Source of the DNA: Phyllobacterium myrsinacearum
Lineage (GTDB): Bacteria; Pseudomonadota; Alphaproteobacteria; Rhizobiales; Rhizobiaceae
Length of the DNA: 64,000 nucleotides
Assembly (NCBI RefSeq): GCF_002980555.1
Contig: NZ_PVBT01000004.1
Span: 310,001 to 374,000, forward strand
Direction of reading: 5' to 3'
The notes beneath the pieces were generated by a model. The model saw only the letters and a list, made by a program, of their open reading frames with translations, ran no database searches and was not told the origin of the DNA. The translations under genes were made by a program, and so were the position numbers. Shown piece after piece: positions 1 through 8,748 of this stretch; position 1 is the first letter of the stretch; each line of letters opens with the position of its first letter.

Positions 1-336
1 CCGCATCAATTCTCGGGCGGTCAGCGCCAGCGTATCGCCATCGCCCGCGCCCTGGCCATGCGTCCCGAGGTTATCGTCTGCGACGAACCGGTGGCCTCGC
101 TCGACGTTTCCATCCAGGCGCAGATTCTCAACCTGCTTTTGCAGTTGCGCAAGGAACTGGGCCTGACGCTGCTGTTCATCAGCCACGACCTCTCTGTCGT
201 GCGCCATCTGTGTGACCGGGTTGCCGTCATGTATCGCGGCAAGATCGTGGAGGTGGGGACAGCCGAGGAAATATTCGACGCCCCGCAGGAGCCCTATACG
301 CGCGCGCTCCTCGATGCCATACCAAAGCTTGCCTGA
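1..336 (+). CDS. Peptide/nickel-type ABC transporter ATP-binding protein, C-terminal part
   Basis: Only the C-terminal 111 residues are in the window; the gene enters from the left edge already in frame. The visible part carries the ABC signature [15 protein letters not shown], a Walker B segment ([14 protein letters not shown]) and the H-loop ([14 protein letters not shown]), so it is the end of a nucleotide-binding domain. The terminal [15 protein letters not shown] is typical of the DppF/OppF/GsiA branch, which energises peptide or glutathione uptake at the inner membrane. It stops almost immediately after this point, without the longer C-terminal extension found in many DppD/DppF proteins; this is also seen in the second half of fused double ATPases. 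Substrate cannot be told from this fragment. Confidence 0.9.
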   Translation, partial: PHQFSGGQRQRIAIARALAMRPEVIVCDEPVASLDVSIQAQILNLLLQLRKELGLTLLFISHDLSVVRHLCDRVAVMYRGKIVEVGTAEEIFDAPQEPYTRALLDAIPKLA

Positions 337-344
337 TACGCTCA

Positions 345-377
345 CGCATTGATTTGCCAGGGCAGCGTTTCAATGCG
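345..377. terminator. Nested inverted repeat downstream of the ABC ATPase gene
   Basis: CGCATTGA (345-352) pairs with TCAATGCG (370-377), and TGCC (355-358) pairs with GGCA (361-364) inside it. It lies just after the stop codon, so it may end or protect the upstream transcript. No T-run follows, so intrinsic termination is uncertain. Confidence 0.35.
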
Positions 378-438
378 CCTTTGCCATCAAACGGCGCAAA
401 GAAATGCTGGCAATCCGGACAGCTGATGATCCGCTATT

Positions 439-450
439 TGACTTTTGTCA
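439..450. promoter_or_regulatory. Candidate palindromic operator TGAC-N4-GTCA upstream of the SorC regulator
   Basis: TGAC (439-442) and GTCA (447-450) form a perfect hyphenated palindrome about 50 bp before the regulator start. A related TGAC-N5-GTCA (1492-1504) lies before the aldolase/dehydrogenase gene. The two shared half-sites suggest autoregulation plus control of the next gene, but the elements are short and this is inference. Confidence 0.3.
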
Positions 451-497
451 GATCACGTGAATATTGTCTAATCAACGATATTTTGTGAGGAACTTCA

Positions 498-1463
498 ATG
501 CCTGTCCGGTCCGCCGATCAGATAATCCATAAGGCCGCCTGGCTCTATTATACCCATGGTTTGCGGCAAGACGAGGTGGCCAAGCATCTAGATATTTCCC
601 GCGCGTCCGTGGCGATGTATCTGCGCCGTGCACGCGAAATTGGCATTGTCACCATCTCTACATCGACGGAATTGTTTTCCGATGACGTGCTTGCGCGTGA
701 AACCGAGGATGCCCTTGATCTTGAAACCGTATGGATCATTCCGGAAGACAGGCAGGCTTTCAATCCGTCGGTCGAAATGCCCGTGGTTGCTGCCGCAGCG
801 TTCATAGAGCTGATCAACAAGGGTGATCGTGTCGGCGTGGCCTGGGGGCGGACGGTCTATCATATCGCCGACGTCATGCCTTACGCGGACCTGCAGGGCG
901 TTGCGGTCGTGCAGCTCTGCGGCAATCTCGGGGCGCCGTATTCCTATCGCCCGGATCAATGCACGACCGAAATTGCCCGCCGGTTGAATGCGGAAGGCAT
1001 CAATCTTTACGCGCCGCTCGTGCTCAGCTCTGAACGTCTGGCGGAGGAGCTGCGCCGGGAGCCGGTCGTGCGGGAGCAGCTATTGGCAATTACGGATTGT
1101 CAATTGGCGCTTTATTCCGTGGGCGGTATCGAAGATGACAGCCATCTGGTGAAATGCGGTGCGATCACCGCGGCGGAAATGCATGCACTCGGGCAGGCTG
1201 GTGCTGCGGGCGTGATTGCCGGGCAACTGATCGACGCAGACGGACAGTGGCTGGACTGCGCCCATAACCGGCGCTGCATTTCTGCAGACCTCGATTCCAT
1301 CCGCAAAATTCCCAAAAGGATGCTCGTGGTTCAGGAGGACAGCAAGTACGAGCCGCTTGTGGCTGCCATCAAGGGCGGGTTCGCGTCCCATCTCATGGTT
1401 ACGGCATCGATGGCGAAACGCCTGCTCAAGCGCGCCAAAGGCGCCGGGCTCAAACACACATAG
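498..1463 (+). CDS. SorC/DeoR-family sugar-responsive transcriptional regulator
   Basis: The 321-residue protein has an N-terminal winged-helix/HTH (about residues 15-50, GLRQDEVAKHLDISRASV) and a long C-terminal sugar-isomerase-like effector domain. That architecture and length are those of the SorC family, whose effector is usually a phosphorylated sugar. The ATG at 498 follows a GAGG ribosome-binding site. It precedes an aldolase/dehydrogenase gene on the same strand and a ribose-type ABC importer plus kinase/isomerase/aldolase set, so it is the likely local regulator. Its ligand would plausibly be 5-deoxyribose-1-phosphate, methylthioribose-1-phosphate or the matching ribulose phosphate. 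Family assignment is firm; ligand is inference. Confidence 0.88.
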   Translation: MPVRSADQIIHKAAWLYYTHGLRQDEVAKHLDISRASVAMYLRRAREIGIVTISTSTELFSDDVLARETEDALDLETVWIIPEDRQAFNPSVEMPVVAAAAFIELINKGDRVGVAWGRTVYHIADVMPYADLQGVAVVQLCGNLGAPYSYRPDQCTTEIARRLNAEGINLYAPLVLSSERLAEELRREPVVREQLLAITDCQLALYSVGGIEDDSHLVKCGAITAAEMHALGQAGAAGVIAGQLIDADGQWLDCAHNRRCISADLDSIRKIPKRMLVVQEDSKYEPLVAAIKGGFASHLMVTASMAKRLLKRAKGAGLKHT

Positions 1464-1540
1464 GAACAGTTGGAAACATTGGCGGATCGCCTGACCGGTT
1501 GTCAGGCAGCAGGCCCATTTGCCGGACGGGAGGAGTTCGC

Positions 1541-3595
1541 ATGAAAAATTTGTGGAATGACAAAGAGGCGGAAGACATGGCGGTGGCCTATGCCGCCAAG
1601 GGTATCAACCGCGATCTCGCATTGAGAACCTATACCACGCGGCTTCTTGGAAGCGTGCCGCAGCTGGTGTTGCATGGCGGCGGAAACACCTCCGTCAAAA
1701 CCACGGTCAAGGATCTGATCGGTGACGAGTGGGATGTGCTCTGCGTGAAGGGGAGCGGCTGGGACATGGGTGTTATCGAGCCGGCCGGCCTGCCAGCCGT
1801 CAAGATCGCCCCCCTGCTCAAGGCCCGCAAACTGAGCAAATTATCGGACGAGGATATGGTCACCCTGCAACGGGCAAATCTGATTGATCCGGCTTCGCCA
1901 AACCCGTCAGTGGAAGCGCTGCTGCATGCCTTCATCCCACACAAATTTGTGGATCACACCCACTCCACCGCAATTCTCGCCATCGCTGACCAGGCAGAGA
2001 GCAGGACCCTCAGCGAGAAAATCTTTGGCAGCAAAATGGGCTTTGTGCCCTATGTGATGCCCGGTTTTGATCTGGCAAAGCGGGCCGCCGCAGTTTTTGA
2101 TGCGGATTCCACCGTTGATGGTCTCATTCTCGACAAGCACGGCATTTTCACGTTTGGGGCGACGGCTCGGGAAGCCTACGATCGCATGATCCATTATGTC
2201 TCGCTGGCGGAGACCTATGTCCGCGACAAGGGACGGAATCCCTTCACACCGGCGGCGTTGCCGGAAACACTCGCCAAACCCGGTGATATCGCTGCTATCG
2301 TGCGCGGCGCCGTTGCCGTCAATCGGGGCGAAGGCAAGTTTGATCGCATGGTCAGCGAATTCCGCTCGTCGCCGGCGATCCTCGAGTTTGTCAATGCGAC
2401 TGCCGTTCACGAGATGGCGCAGCGCGGCGTGTCGACCCCCGATTTATCCATACGCATCAAGACTGGCCCGATGGTGCTGCCGGCACCCGACAGCGGTGAT
2501 CTTGATGCGTTCAAGGTGGCGGTGGAACGTTCCGTTGCGGCCTATGTCGCGGATTATACCGACTATTTCAAAACGAATGATCAGCGCAGCAGCGGAAAGC
2601 GGATCATGCTCGATCCAATGCCCCGGCTGACGCTGGTGCCGGGTCTCGGCATGTTCGGACACGGCCGCACGCTCAAGGACGCCAGAATTGCCGCGGATGT
2701 CGGGGAGATGTGGATCGAAGCGGCGCGGGATGCGGAATCGATCGGGCAGTTTGAACCGGTGAGCCGGCCTGATTTGTTTGATCTGGAATACTGGTCGCTG
2801 GAGCAGGCCAAGCTTGCCAGCGCGAAGGCAAAGCCGCTCACGGGCCAGGTGGCCCTGGTGACGGGTGGAGCGGGCGCCATCGGGGCCGCAACGGCCAAGC
2901 TGTTCGCCCAGCAGGGCGCCCACGTCGCCGTGCTCGATCTCGATGCGGCAAAGGCAGAGGCCGTCGCCCAGGCCGCTGGCAATGATTCCATCGGTCTGGC
3001 CTGCGATGTGACAGATCCCGTGTCCGTCCGTGCGGCGTTCGAAGCTGTCATTGCTGCCTATGGCGGCGTTGATATCGTTGTTTCCAATGCGGGAGCCGCA
3101 TGGGAAAGCCCGATCGCAACCCTTGACGATGATTTGCTGCGCAGGAGTTTCGAACTCAACTTTTTTGCGCACCAGACCGTGGCGCAATGTGCCGTACGCA
3201 TCATGAAACAACAGCGGACCGGCGGCGCCCTTCTGTTCAATGCGAGCAAGCAGGCGGTCAATCCGGGTGCCAAATTTGGTGCCTATGGCCTGCCCAAGGC
3301 TGCGACCCTCTTCCTGTCGCGCCAGTATGCCCTGGAACATGGTGCGGACGGCATACGCTCCAACGCAGTCAATGCAGACCGCATCCGGTCCGGCCTGTTG
3401 AACGACGAGATGATTGCGAACCGTTCAGCGTCCCGCGGACTTTCGACCGAGGAATACATGGCGGGCAATTTGCTCGGGCTGGAAGTCACCGCCGATGACG
3501 TGGCTCAGGCGTTTTTGCACCATGCACTGGCGGAGCGGACAACAGCCGATGTGACGACCGTTGATGGCGGGAATATCGCAGCGGCTCTGCGCTGA
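1541..3595 (+). CDS. Bifunctional class II aldolase/short-chain dehydrogenase (RhaD-like fusion)
   Basis: A 684-residue fusion. The N-terminal half is a class II (zinc) aldolase: Glu125 in NPSVEALLHAF, the HTH zinc pair His139/His141 and a later KHG histidine. The C-terminal half is an NAD(P)-binding short-chain dehydrogenase with a TGGAGAIG motif near residue 441 and the YxxxK pair Tyr582/Lys586. The family is usually annotated rhamnulose-1-phosphate aldolase/alcohol dehydrogenase, which cleaves a 1-phosphoketose to DHAP plus an aldehyde and oxidises the aldehyde. No rhamnose isomerase, mutarotase or rhamnose kinase is nearby; the neighbours are MtnK- and MtnA-like. I therefore infer cleavage of 5-deoxy- or 5-methylthio-ribulose-1-phosphate. 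The ATG at 1541 is preferred over upstream starts because it follows GGAGG. Confidence 0.85.
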   Translation: MKNLWNDKEAEDMAVAYAAKGINRDLALRTYTTRLLGSVPQLVLHGGGNTSVKTTVKDLIGDEWDVLCVKGSGWDMGVIEPAGLPAVKIAPLLKARKLSKLSDEDMVTLQRANLIDPASPNPSVEALLHAFIPHKFVDHTHSTAILAIADQAESRTLSEKIFGSKMGFVPYVMPGFDLAKRAAAVFDADSTVDGLILDKHGIFTFGATAREAYDRMIHYVSLAETYVRDKGRNPFTPAALPETLAKPGDIAAIVRGAVAVNRGEGKFDRMVSEFRSSPAILEFVNATAVHEMAQRGVSTPDLSIRIKTGPMVLPAPDSGDLDAFKVAVERSVAAYVADYTDYFKTNDQRSSGKRIMLDPMPRLTLVPGLGMFGHGRTLKDARIAADVGEMWIEAARDAESIGQFEPVSRPDLFDLEYWSLEQAKLASAKAKPLTGQVALVTGGAGAIGAATAKLFAQQGAHVAVLDLDAAKAEAVAQAAGNDSIGLACDVTDPVSVRAAFEAVIAAYGGVDIVVSNAGAAWESPIATLDDDLLRRSFELNFFAHQTVAQCAVRIMKQQRTGGALLFNASKQAVNPGAKFGAYGLPKAATLFLSRQYALEHGADGIRSNAVNADRIRSGLLNDEMIANRSASRGLSTEEYMAGNLLGLEVTADDVAQAFLHHALAERTTADVTTVDGGNIAAALR

Positions 3596-3617
3596 TCAGA
3601 GAGCATCGGTGCACAAC

Positions 3618-3645
3618 AAAAAGGCGGCCTTTCGGGCCGCCTTTT
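3618..3645. terminator. Bidirectional intrinsic terminator between convergent genes
   Basis: An 11-bp perfect stem, AAAAGGCGGCC (3619-3629) and GGCCGCCTTTT (3635-3645), encloses a 5-nt loop. A/T tracts on both sides make it a terminator in both directions, serving the aldolase/dehydrogenase gene and the convergent solute-binding protein gene. Confidence 0.85.
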
Positions 3646-3652
3646 ACGTTTG

Positions 3653-4705
3653 TTATTTGCCCTTGGGAAGCGGCATCCATGCCGGCACCGCGACATCCGC
3701 GTGGGCGAATTGCGGCAGTTTGGCCGCCAGTTCTTCCATGTTTTTGATATCGGCGCTGTTAAGCTGGCTTTGCGTGATCAGTGTCGGGGGTACAATGACA
3801 TTGTGACCGGGATTCTGCCCGGCAAGCAACATGGCCAGCGCACGCACCGAAACCTGGCCGACGACGGCCGGATTGGTCGCGGCTGTGGCCGTCCATGCGC
3901 TGCCCGGCTCACGCATGGCCGCAATGTCCGAGGTTGAAATATCCGCCGAATAGATTTTGACGCTGGAGGAAAGTCCGGCTTCGTCAACGGCAATCTTCAC
4001 GCCCTTGGCGAACTCGTCATAGGGTGCAAACATGACGGTGATATCGGGATTGGCGGAGATGACCGAGCGGGCTTGATTGGCTACCGAATTGGCAATTGGA
4101 TTGTCCATCGTTCCGAACATCGCAGCTTCATGGATGCCGGAATATTTCTTCTTGAATTCCTTCCAGGTCTCGTCGCGGCGGTCGAGAGGCGCAATCCCCG
4201 CGACATAGACATAACCGGCTTTCCAGCTTTCGCCATTGTCCTTGACGGCCTGTTCAAGAGCCAGCCGGGCAAGATCGCGATCGGATTGTTCGATCTGCGG
4301 TATCTTGTCGTTGGCGACATTCACATCGAACGCAACCACCTTGATCCCCGCATCGACCGCGCGTTGTGCCGCGTCCTTCATGGACTCCGTCAAACCGTGC
4401 TGGATGATGATACCGTTGACACCAAGCGCAATCGCCTGGTCGACCATGTCGGACTGCAAGGCGGCATCCTGCCGACTGTCCAGTACACGAAGATCCACGC
4501 CAATCGCCTTTGCCTGGGCCTCGACCCCGGAGAGATAGGACTGGAAGAAGTCACCCGTCGAAAGATATCGCACCAGTGCAATCTTGACCTTGCCGGGATT
4601 GTCGAACGGAGCAGGCATGCCATCGGCAAATGCCGTCCCGCCCAACATGGTTGCACCAAGCAAGCCGAACCCCAGCTTGGCAAAAACTCTCCGCGTCACC
4701 TTCAT
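3653..4705 (-). CDS. Ribose-type ABC transporter periplasmic sugar-binding protein
   Basis: This 350-residue protein starts with a twin-Arg-like basic stretch (MKVTRRVFAKLGF) and a hydrophobic segment ending near AFADG, consistent with an export signal. The mature part has the type I periplasmic-binding fold sequence of the RbsB/pentose-hexose family (KVKIALVRYLSTGDFF, GVNGIIIQHG, AFDVNV). It is the last gene of a three-gene minus-strand importer (ATPase, permease, binding protein). The ATG at 4705 is preceded by GGAGG. Given the adjacent kinase, isomerase and aldolases, the ligand is probably a free 5-modified ribose (5-deoxyribose or methylthioribose); ribose itself cannot be excluded. Confidence 0.85.
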   Translation of the reverse strand: MKVTRRVFAKLGFGLLGATMLGGTAFADGMPAPFDNPGKVKIALVRYLSTGDFFQSYLSGVEAQAKAIGVDLRVLDSRQDAALQSDMVDQAIALGVNGIIIQHGLTESMKDAAQRAVDAGIKVVAFDVNVANDKIPQIEQSDRDLARLALEQAVKDNGESWKAGYVYVAGIAPLDRRDETWKEFKKKYSGIHEAAMFGTMDNPIANSVANQARSVISANPDITVMFAPYDEFAKGVKIAVDEAGLSSSVKIYSADISTSDIAAMREPGSAWTATAATNPAVVGQVSVRALAMLLAGQNPGHNVIVPPTLITQSQLNSADIKNMEELAAKLPQFAHADVAVPAWMPLPKGK

Positions 4706-4766
4706 TTCATTTCCTCCATTTTTGATTTTTTATGTTTGTCCCTATCGCCTCGGGGCACCGGCCCGC

Positions 4767-5831
4767 TCAGCGCTTGCCTCTTTTGGAGAGTGCAAATGTA
4801 AACACCAGCGCAACCACCAGCACTGCACCCTTGACGAAATCCTGCGTATAATAGGGGGCGTTCATCATGGTCAGTCCCTGCAACAGCACACCGACAAAGA
4901 GTGCACCGATGCCGGTGCCGAATGCATTGGGCTTTGCCGCGCCCAGCACGGCAAAGCCGATCAGTGCCGCGGCGACGGAATCCAGCAGCAGATTATTGCC
5001 CGAAGCGATATCGCCCCGGCCAAGACGCGCAGCAAGCAGTATGCCGCCAACGGAAGCAAAAACGCCCGATATGATATAGGCGCTGATCTTGTACGCCTTG
5101 ACCGGTGCGCCGGCGAGTTCGGCCGCGCGCTCATTCGAGCCCACGGCATACATCATGCGCCCGAAGCGGGTGTATTCGAGAAAAAACCAGATCAGCACGG
5201 CCAGAACGATCAGCACGACGACCGAGACGGGCAGGAGATTTGGCAGGATGAAATCAAAGCGATGACGGCCAAGCGCAAGGAAAACCGGGCTGAACGTGCC
5301 ATTGGCAACGCTGCCGTCCGGCAAGGTCATTCCCGTGGCGATGGAGCGTCCTTCGGTTGGTATGCGCTGAAGCCCGACCAGCAGAAACATCATGCCCAGG
5401 GTCGCGAGGAGATCAGGGACCCGCATATAGACAATCAATATGCCATTGATCAGCCCAACGATGACGCCGATGGCAAGACAGACGAGCGTCGCGGTCAGGG
5501 CGTCTCCGCCCATCACCACCATGACATAGGACGATGCCATCATGGCGGTGGTCGCCACCGATCCGATGGAAAGGTCGAAACCGCCAACGACCAGCGTTGC
5601 CGTCACGCCAAGTGCCAATATGCCGGTGATTGAGACGGACTGGAGAATGAACACCGCGCTTTGCGGCGATGCAAATCCGTTGGTCACGATGCAGAAATAG
5701 ATGATCAGACCCGCAAGCAGGGACAGAAAACCGTATTTGATTGCCAGATCGCGGACAGGCAGAGTGCTGTTTTTCATTCCCTGCTTTGAAACGGGGGCAA
5801 CAGCGGAGGTTGGTGGTGTATTGGTATTCAT
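4767..5831 (-). CDS. Ribose-type ABC transporter permease
   Basis: The 354-residue polytopic membrane protein belongs to the RbsC/BPD_transp_2 family. It shows the characteristic GFDLSIGSVATTAMM segment and LAGAPVKAYKISAYIISG, the cytoplasmic loop thought to contact the ATPase. Its ATG abuts the ATPase stop codon, showing translational coupling. It would form the inner-membrane channel of the importer completed by the ATPase and the binding protein on either side. Confidence 0.88.
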   Translation of the reverse strand: MNTNTPPTSAVAPVSKQGMKNSTLPVRDLAIKYGFLSLLAGLIIYFCIVTNGFASPQSAVFILQSVSITGILALGVTATLVVGGFDLSIGSVATTAMMASSYVMVVMGGDALTATLVCLAIGVIVGLINGILIVYMRVPDLLATLGMMFLLVGLQRIPTEGRSIATGMTLPDGSVANGTFSPVFLALGRHRFDFILPNLLPVSVVVLIVLAVLIWFFLEYTRFGRMMYAVGSNERAAELAGAPVKAYKISAYIISGVFASVGGILLAARLGRGDIASGNNLLLDSVAAALIGFAVLGAAKPNAFGTGIGALFVGVLLQGLTMMNAPYYTQDFVKGAVLVVALVFTFALSKRGKR

Positions 5832-7340
5832 TCAAATGACCATTCTGTGCTGGCCGGCGATTTCAGCCAGCAGCTTATCGATGTTGACATCGGCGTTGCG
5901 ATGCTCGCCGACAAGGGTGTGTTCCGACATGACGACAATCCGGTCCGCAATCTCGAAGGCTTCGTCGATCTCGGTCAGGAAGACCAGGGTTGCACGCCCA
6001 TCGGCGGAGGCGCGAAGCTTCGAGCCGATATCCCGTCTTGCAGCGATATCGACGCCCTGAAACGGTTCATCGAGGATGAGCATGCGAGATGCCTCGCTCA
6101 ACCAGCGGGCAACCATGACTTTCTGCTGGTTGCCGCCGGACAGCGTGTCCATTTCGTCCCGCTCGGTGCGGCAGACGACACCAAGCGACGCGATCTGCGC
6201 GCGCGCCCTGTTCCTTTCCCGCCGACGGTTGGAAACCGAAAAGAAGCTGCTGCGTTTGAGAAAGGGCAGGCTGATATTCTCGTATATGTTGAAATCCGGC
6301 ACGATACCGCTGTCTGCGCGGTCCTTGGCGACAAGGAAAACACCCTGATTGATGGCCTGTCCGGTTGTGCAGGGCGCATAGGGGCGGCCGTCCAGACGCA
6401 TGCTGCCCGATATCGGCCTTCGGACGCCGAAAAGCGTCTCGGCAAAGGCCGTCTTGCCGACGCCGACGAGACCTGTGACAGCGACGATCTCGCCGTCGCC
6501 CAGCGTGAGCGAGAATGGCCGGCTTCCCGGTGCGATACACAGGTTCTCGATCTGCAGAACCGGTGCGCTGGCCTCTCTGGTGACGACGTTGCCGAGGCTG
6601 ATCTTTTGACCGAGCATGGCGTTGACCGCGCCGCCATAGTCCAGCTCGGGGCCATCAAAAACACCGCTGATCCGGCCGTCGCGCAACGTCACAATAATGT
6701 CGGCGAGCCGGCGTATATCGGACATGCGGTGGGAAATATACAGGATCGCCACGCCACGGGCGCGCAAACGGTCGATCACCTCAAACAGCCGTTCTGCTTC
6801 CACGCTCGACAGGGACGATGTCGGTTCATCGAGAATGAGCACCTTCGGCTCGTGCGCCATGGCCCGGGCAATGGCGACCATCTGCCGTTCCGCCAGCGGC
6901 AGATCGGCGACAGTCGCACCAAGATCGATCTGCAGCCCCATGCGCTCGGCAACGACAGCAGCTTCCCGCCGTACGCGCCGCGGGTTGAAAATTGCCCGTG
7001 CCCCGCGCCCGTTCAATCGATCCAGCGTCAGGTTTGTTGCAACATCCAGATCGGCCACAACGCCGTCATTGATATTCTGGTGAACCGTGACAACGCCTGC
7101 CCGTATGGCTTCTGCGGGCGATGCCGGCGAGAACTCCCTGCCATCAAGGCTGATTGATCCCGACGTTCGCGCATATACACCGCTGATGATCCGGACGAGC
7201 GTGGATTTGCCAGCGCCATTGGCACCCATCAGGATTGTGACAGTTCCTGCGCGCAATTCCAGATCGATCCCATCCAGTACCTGGATTGAGCCAAATGATT
7301 TGCGCAAATTTTCAATACGGAAGACGGTTTCCTCGACCAT
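5832..7340 (-). CDS. Ribose-type ABC transporter dual ATP-binding protein
   Basis: At 502 residues this has two tandem nucleotide-binding domains, as in RbsA. The first has a canonical Walker A (GANGAGKSTLVRI), an LPLAERQMVAIARAM signature and Walker B VLILDEPTSSLSS. The second has a GLVGVGKTAFAE P-loop, an unusually good LSGGNQQKVMVARWL signature and LILDEPFQGVD. It is the first gene of the minus-strand importer operon, with a GGGGAGG site before its ATG, and is divergent from the kinase-isomerase-aldolase operon across a symmetrical promoter region. Confidence 0.9.
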   Translation of the reverse strand: MVEETVFRIENLRKSFGSIQVLDGIDLELRAGTVTILMGANGAGKSTLVRIISGVYARTSGSISLDGREFSPASPAEAIRAGVVTVHQNINDGVVADLDVATNLTLDRLNGRGARAIFNPRRVRREAAVVAERMGLQIDLGATVADLPLAERQMVAIARAMAHEPKVLILDEPTSSLSSVEAERLFEVIDRLRARGVAILYISHRMSDIRRLADIIVTLRDGRISGVFDGPELDYGGAVNAMLGQKISLGNVVTREASAPVLQIENLCIAPGSRPFSLTLGDGEIVAVTGLVGVGKTAFAETLFGVRRPISGSMRLDGRPYAPCTTGQAINQGVFLVAKDRADSGIVPDFNIYENISLPFLKRSSFFSVSNRRRERNRARAQIASLGVVCRTERDEMDTLSGGNQQKVMVARWLSEASRMLILDEPFQGVDIAARRDIGSKLRASADGRATLVFLTEIDEAFEIADRIVVMSEHTLVGEHRNADVNIDKLLAEIAGQHRMVI

Positions 7341-7360
7341 CTGCTCCTCCCCTTGCGAGT

Positions 7361-7424
7361 ATGCTAGGACGCCGCATCATCAAATGTCAAGGCCATTGAC
7401 ATTTGCCAGTTTGCTGTCTTAACA
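7361..7424. promoter_or_regulatory. Divergent promoter pair built on a perfect inverted repeat
   Basis: CAAATGTCAA (7381-7390) and TTGACATTTG (7396-7405) are a perfect 10-bp inverted repeat around GGCCA. Each arm contains a consensus -35 TTGACA, one per strand. Rightward, TTAACA (7419-7424) lies 17 bp downstream; leftward, TAGCAT (7366-7361) lies 18 bp downstream. Transcripts would serve the kinase operon and the importer operon. A regulator bound here would block both, and SorC is the obvious candidate. Confidence 0.6.
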
Positions 7425-7485
7425 AATGGATGGCAAGGGCACAAAAGCTGAGAAATGGTTCTTGTCTGCAGGGAGGAATATCGAA

Positions 7486-8748
7486 ATGCCTGTGTTTGAG
7501 GCCCTGAATGTGGAGACGCTGCCGCTTCGGCTCGGTCAAAATACCATGCTGCTGCAACGGCTCGGTGAAGACTGGGGTAGTTGGAAGGTCCGCGAAGTCG
7601 GCGACGGCAATTTGAACCTGGTTTTCATTGTTGAAGGCAGCGCGGGCAGTGCAATTGTCAAACAGGCGCTGCCCTATGTGCGGCTGGTCGGCGAGAGCTG
7701 GCCATTGCCGTTGAAACGCTCATTCTTCGAATACCACGCATTGACACGACAGGCGGCCCGCGATCCGGGCAGGGTGCCTGAAGTTTTCCATTTCGACGGT
7801 GAGCAGGCCATCATCGTTATGGAATTCCTGGCGCCCCATATTATTTTGCGGCGAGGGCTGATTGAAGGCAATCAATATCCCAATGCGGCCCGTGACCTCG
7901 GCCAGTTTCTCGCCCGTACCCTGTTCCGTGGCTCGGATTTTTCCATGAAAGCGGCGGCGCGCAAAGCTGATGTCGCGCTCTTCGCCGACAATGTCGAACT
8001 CTGCGACATCACCGAGAGCCTGGTTTTTTCGGATCCCTATTTCAACGCCCCGTTGAACAGGCATACCGCGCCGCAGCTGGACGGGCTTGTCGCTGCATTG
8101 CGTGCCGACCGTGACCTCAAGGTGGAAGCGCAGCGGCTCAAGCATCTGTTCGCCACGAAGGCCGAGGCCCTGCTGCACGGCGACCTGCACACCGGGTCGG
8201 TGATGGTCACGCCTGGCGAGACGCGGGTCATCGATCCGGAATTCGCGTTTTACGGGCCCATCGCCTTTGATGTCGGTATGCTGCTTGCCAATTTCTGGAT
8301 GAATTATCTGGCGCAGCAAGGTCACGAACGGGATGACAACCGTCGCGATATGCGCGGTTACCTGCTTGAGGCTGTCGTGACGATTTGGGAAACATTCCGT
8401 TCCGAATTCTCCCACCTCTGGCGTACCGAACGCAGCGGCATCCTGTATCAACGCGCCTTGTTCGAAGATCAGGATGACAGCCTCGGCGCCGAACAGGCAC
8501 TCGACGAAGTGCTGCATGATATCTGGCAGGACATGCTGGGGTTCGCCGGAATTGAAATGCACCGGCGCATTCTCGGCCTTGCCCACAACGCTGATTTTGA
8601 ACTGATCGAGGATCCGGACCTGAGAGCGCGGTGCGAAACCAAAGCGCTTAAGTTCGGCCGTCATCTGGCCTGCAACCGGCGCCATATCCATAGTTTGGCT
8701 GAAGTCAATGGTTTGGTTGAACGGCTTGAAAAGGAGATTACCCTGTGA
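7486..8748 (+). CDS. mtnK: S-methyl-5-thioribose kinase-like protein (5-deoxyribose/methylthioribose kinase)
   Basis: The 420-residue protein belongs to the MtnK branch of the aminoglycoside phosphotransferase/choline kinase fold. The catalytic loop HGDLHTGS begins at His231 and the metal-binding DPEFAFYGP at Asp250; [10 protein letters not shown] marks the N-terminal nucleotide-binding region. Family members phosphorylate C1 of 5-methylthioribose, and relatives act on 5-deoxyribose. I chose the ATG at 7486, after GGGAGGA; an in-frame ATG at 7426 would fall inside the likely promoter. Its stop overlaps the start of the isomerase gene, so both are co-translated. Without mtnB/C/D nearby, deoxyribose salvage is as likely as methylthioribose. 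Confidence 0.85.
   Translation: MPVFEALNVETLPLRLGQNTMLLQRLGEDWGSWKVREVGDGNLNLVFIVEGSAGSAIVKQALPYVRLVGESWPLPLKRSFFEYHALTRQAARDPGRVPEVFHFDGEQAIIVMEFLAPHIILRRGLIEGNQYPNAARDLGQFLARTLFRGSDFSMKAAARKADVALFADNVELCDITESLVFSDPYFNAPLNRHTAPQLDGLVAALRADRDLKVEAQRLKHLFATKAEALLHGDLHTGSVMVTPGETRVIDPEFAFYGPIAFDVGMLLANFWMNYLAQQGHERDDNRRDMRGYLLEAVVTIWETFRSEFSHLWRTERSGILYQRALFEDQDDSLGAEQALDEVLHDIWQDMLGFAGIEMHRRILGLAHNADFELIEDPDLRARCETKALKFGRHLACNRRHIHSLAEVNGLVERLEKEITL

Noticed and set aside
2444-3340. Minus-strand 298-codon frame opposite the dehydrogenase domain
   Set aside because: Antisense shadow of a strongly conserved fusion protein; no family sequence and no ribosome-binding site.
1541-3595. Plain assignment as rhamnose catabolism
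   Set aside because: No rhamnose isomerase, mutarotase, rhamnose-type kinase or RhaR/RhaS regulator is in the locus; neighbours are MtnK/MtnA-like.
5847-7157. 436-codon plus-strand frame opposite the sugar ABC ATPase
   Set aside because: Complement of a clear RbsA-type gene; long antisense frames are common at this GC content.
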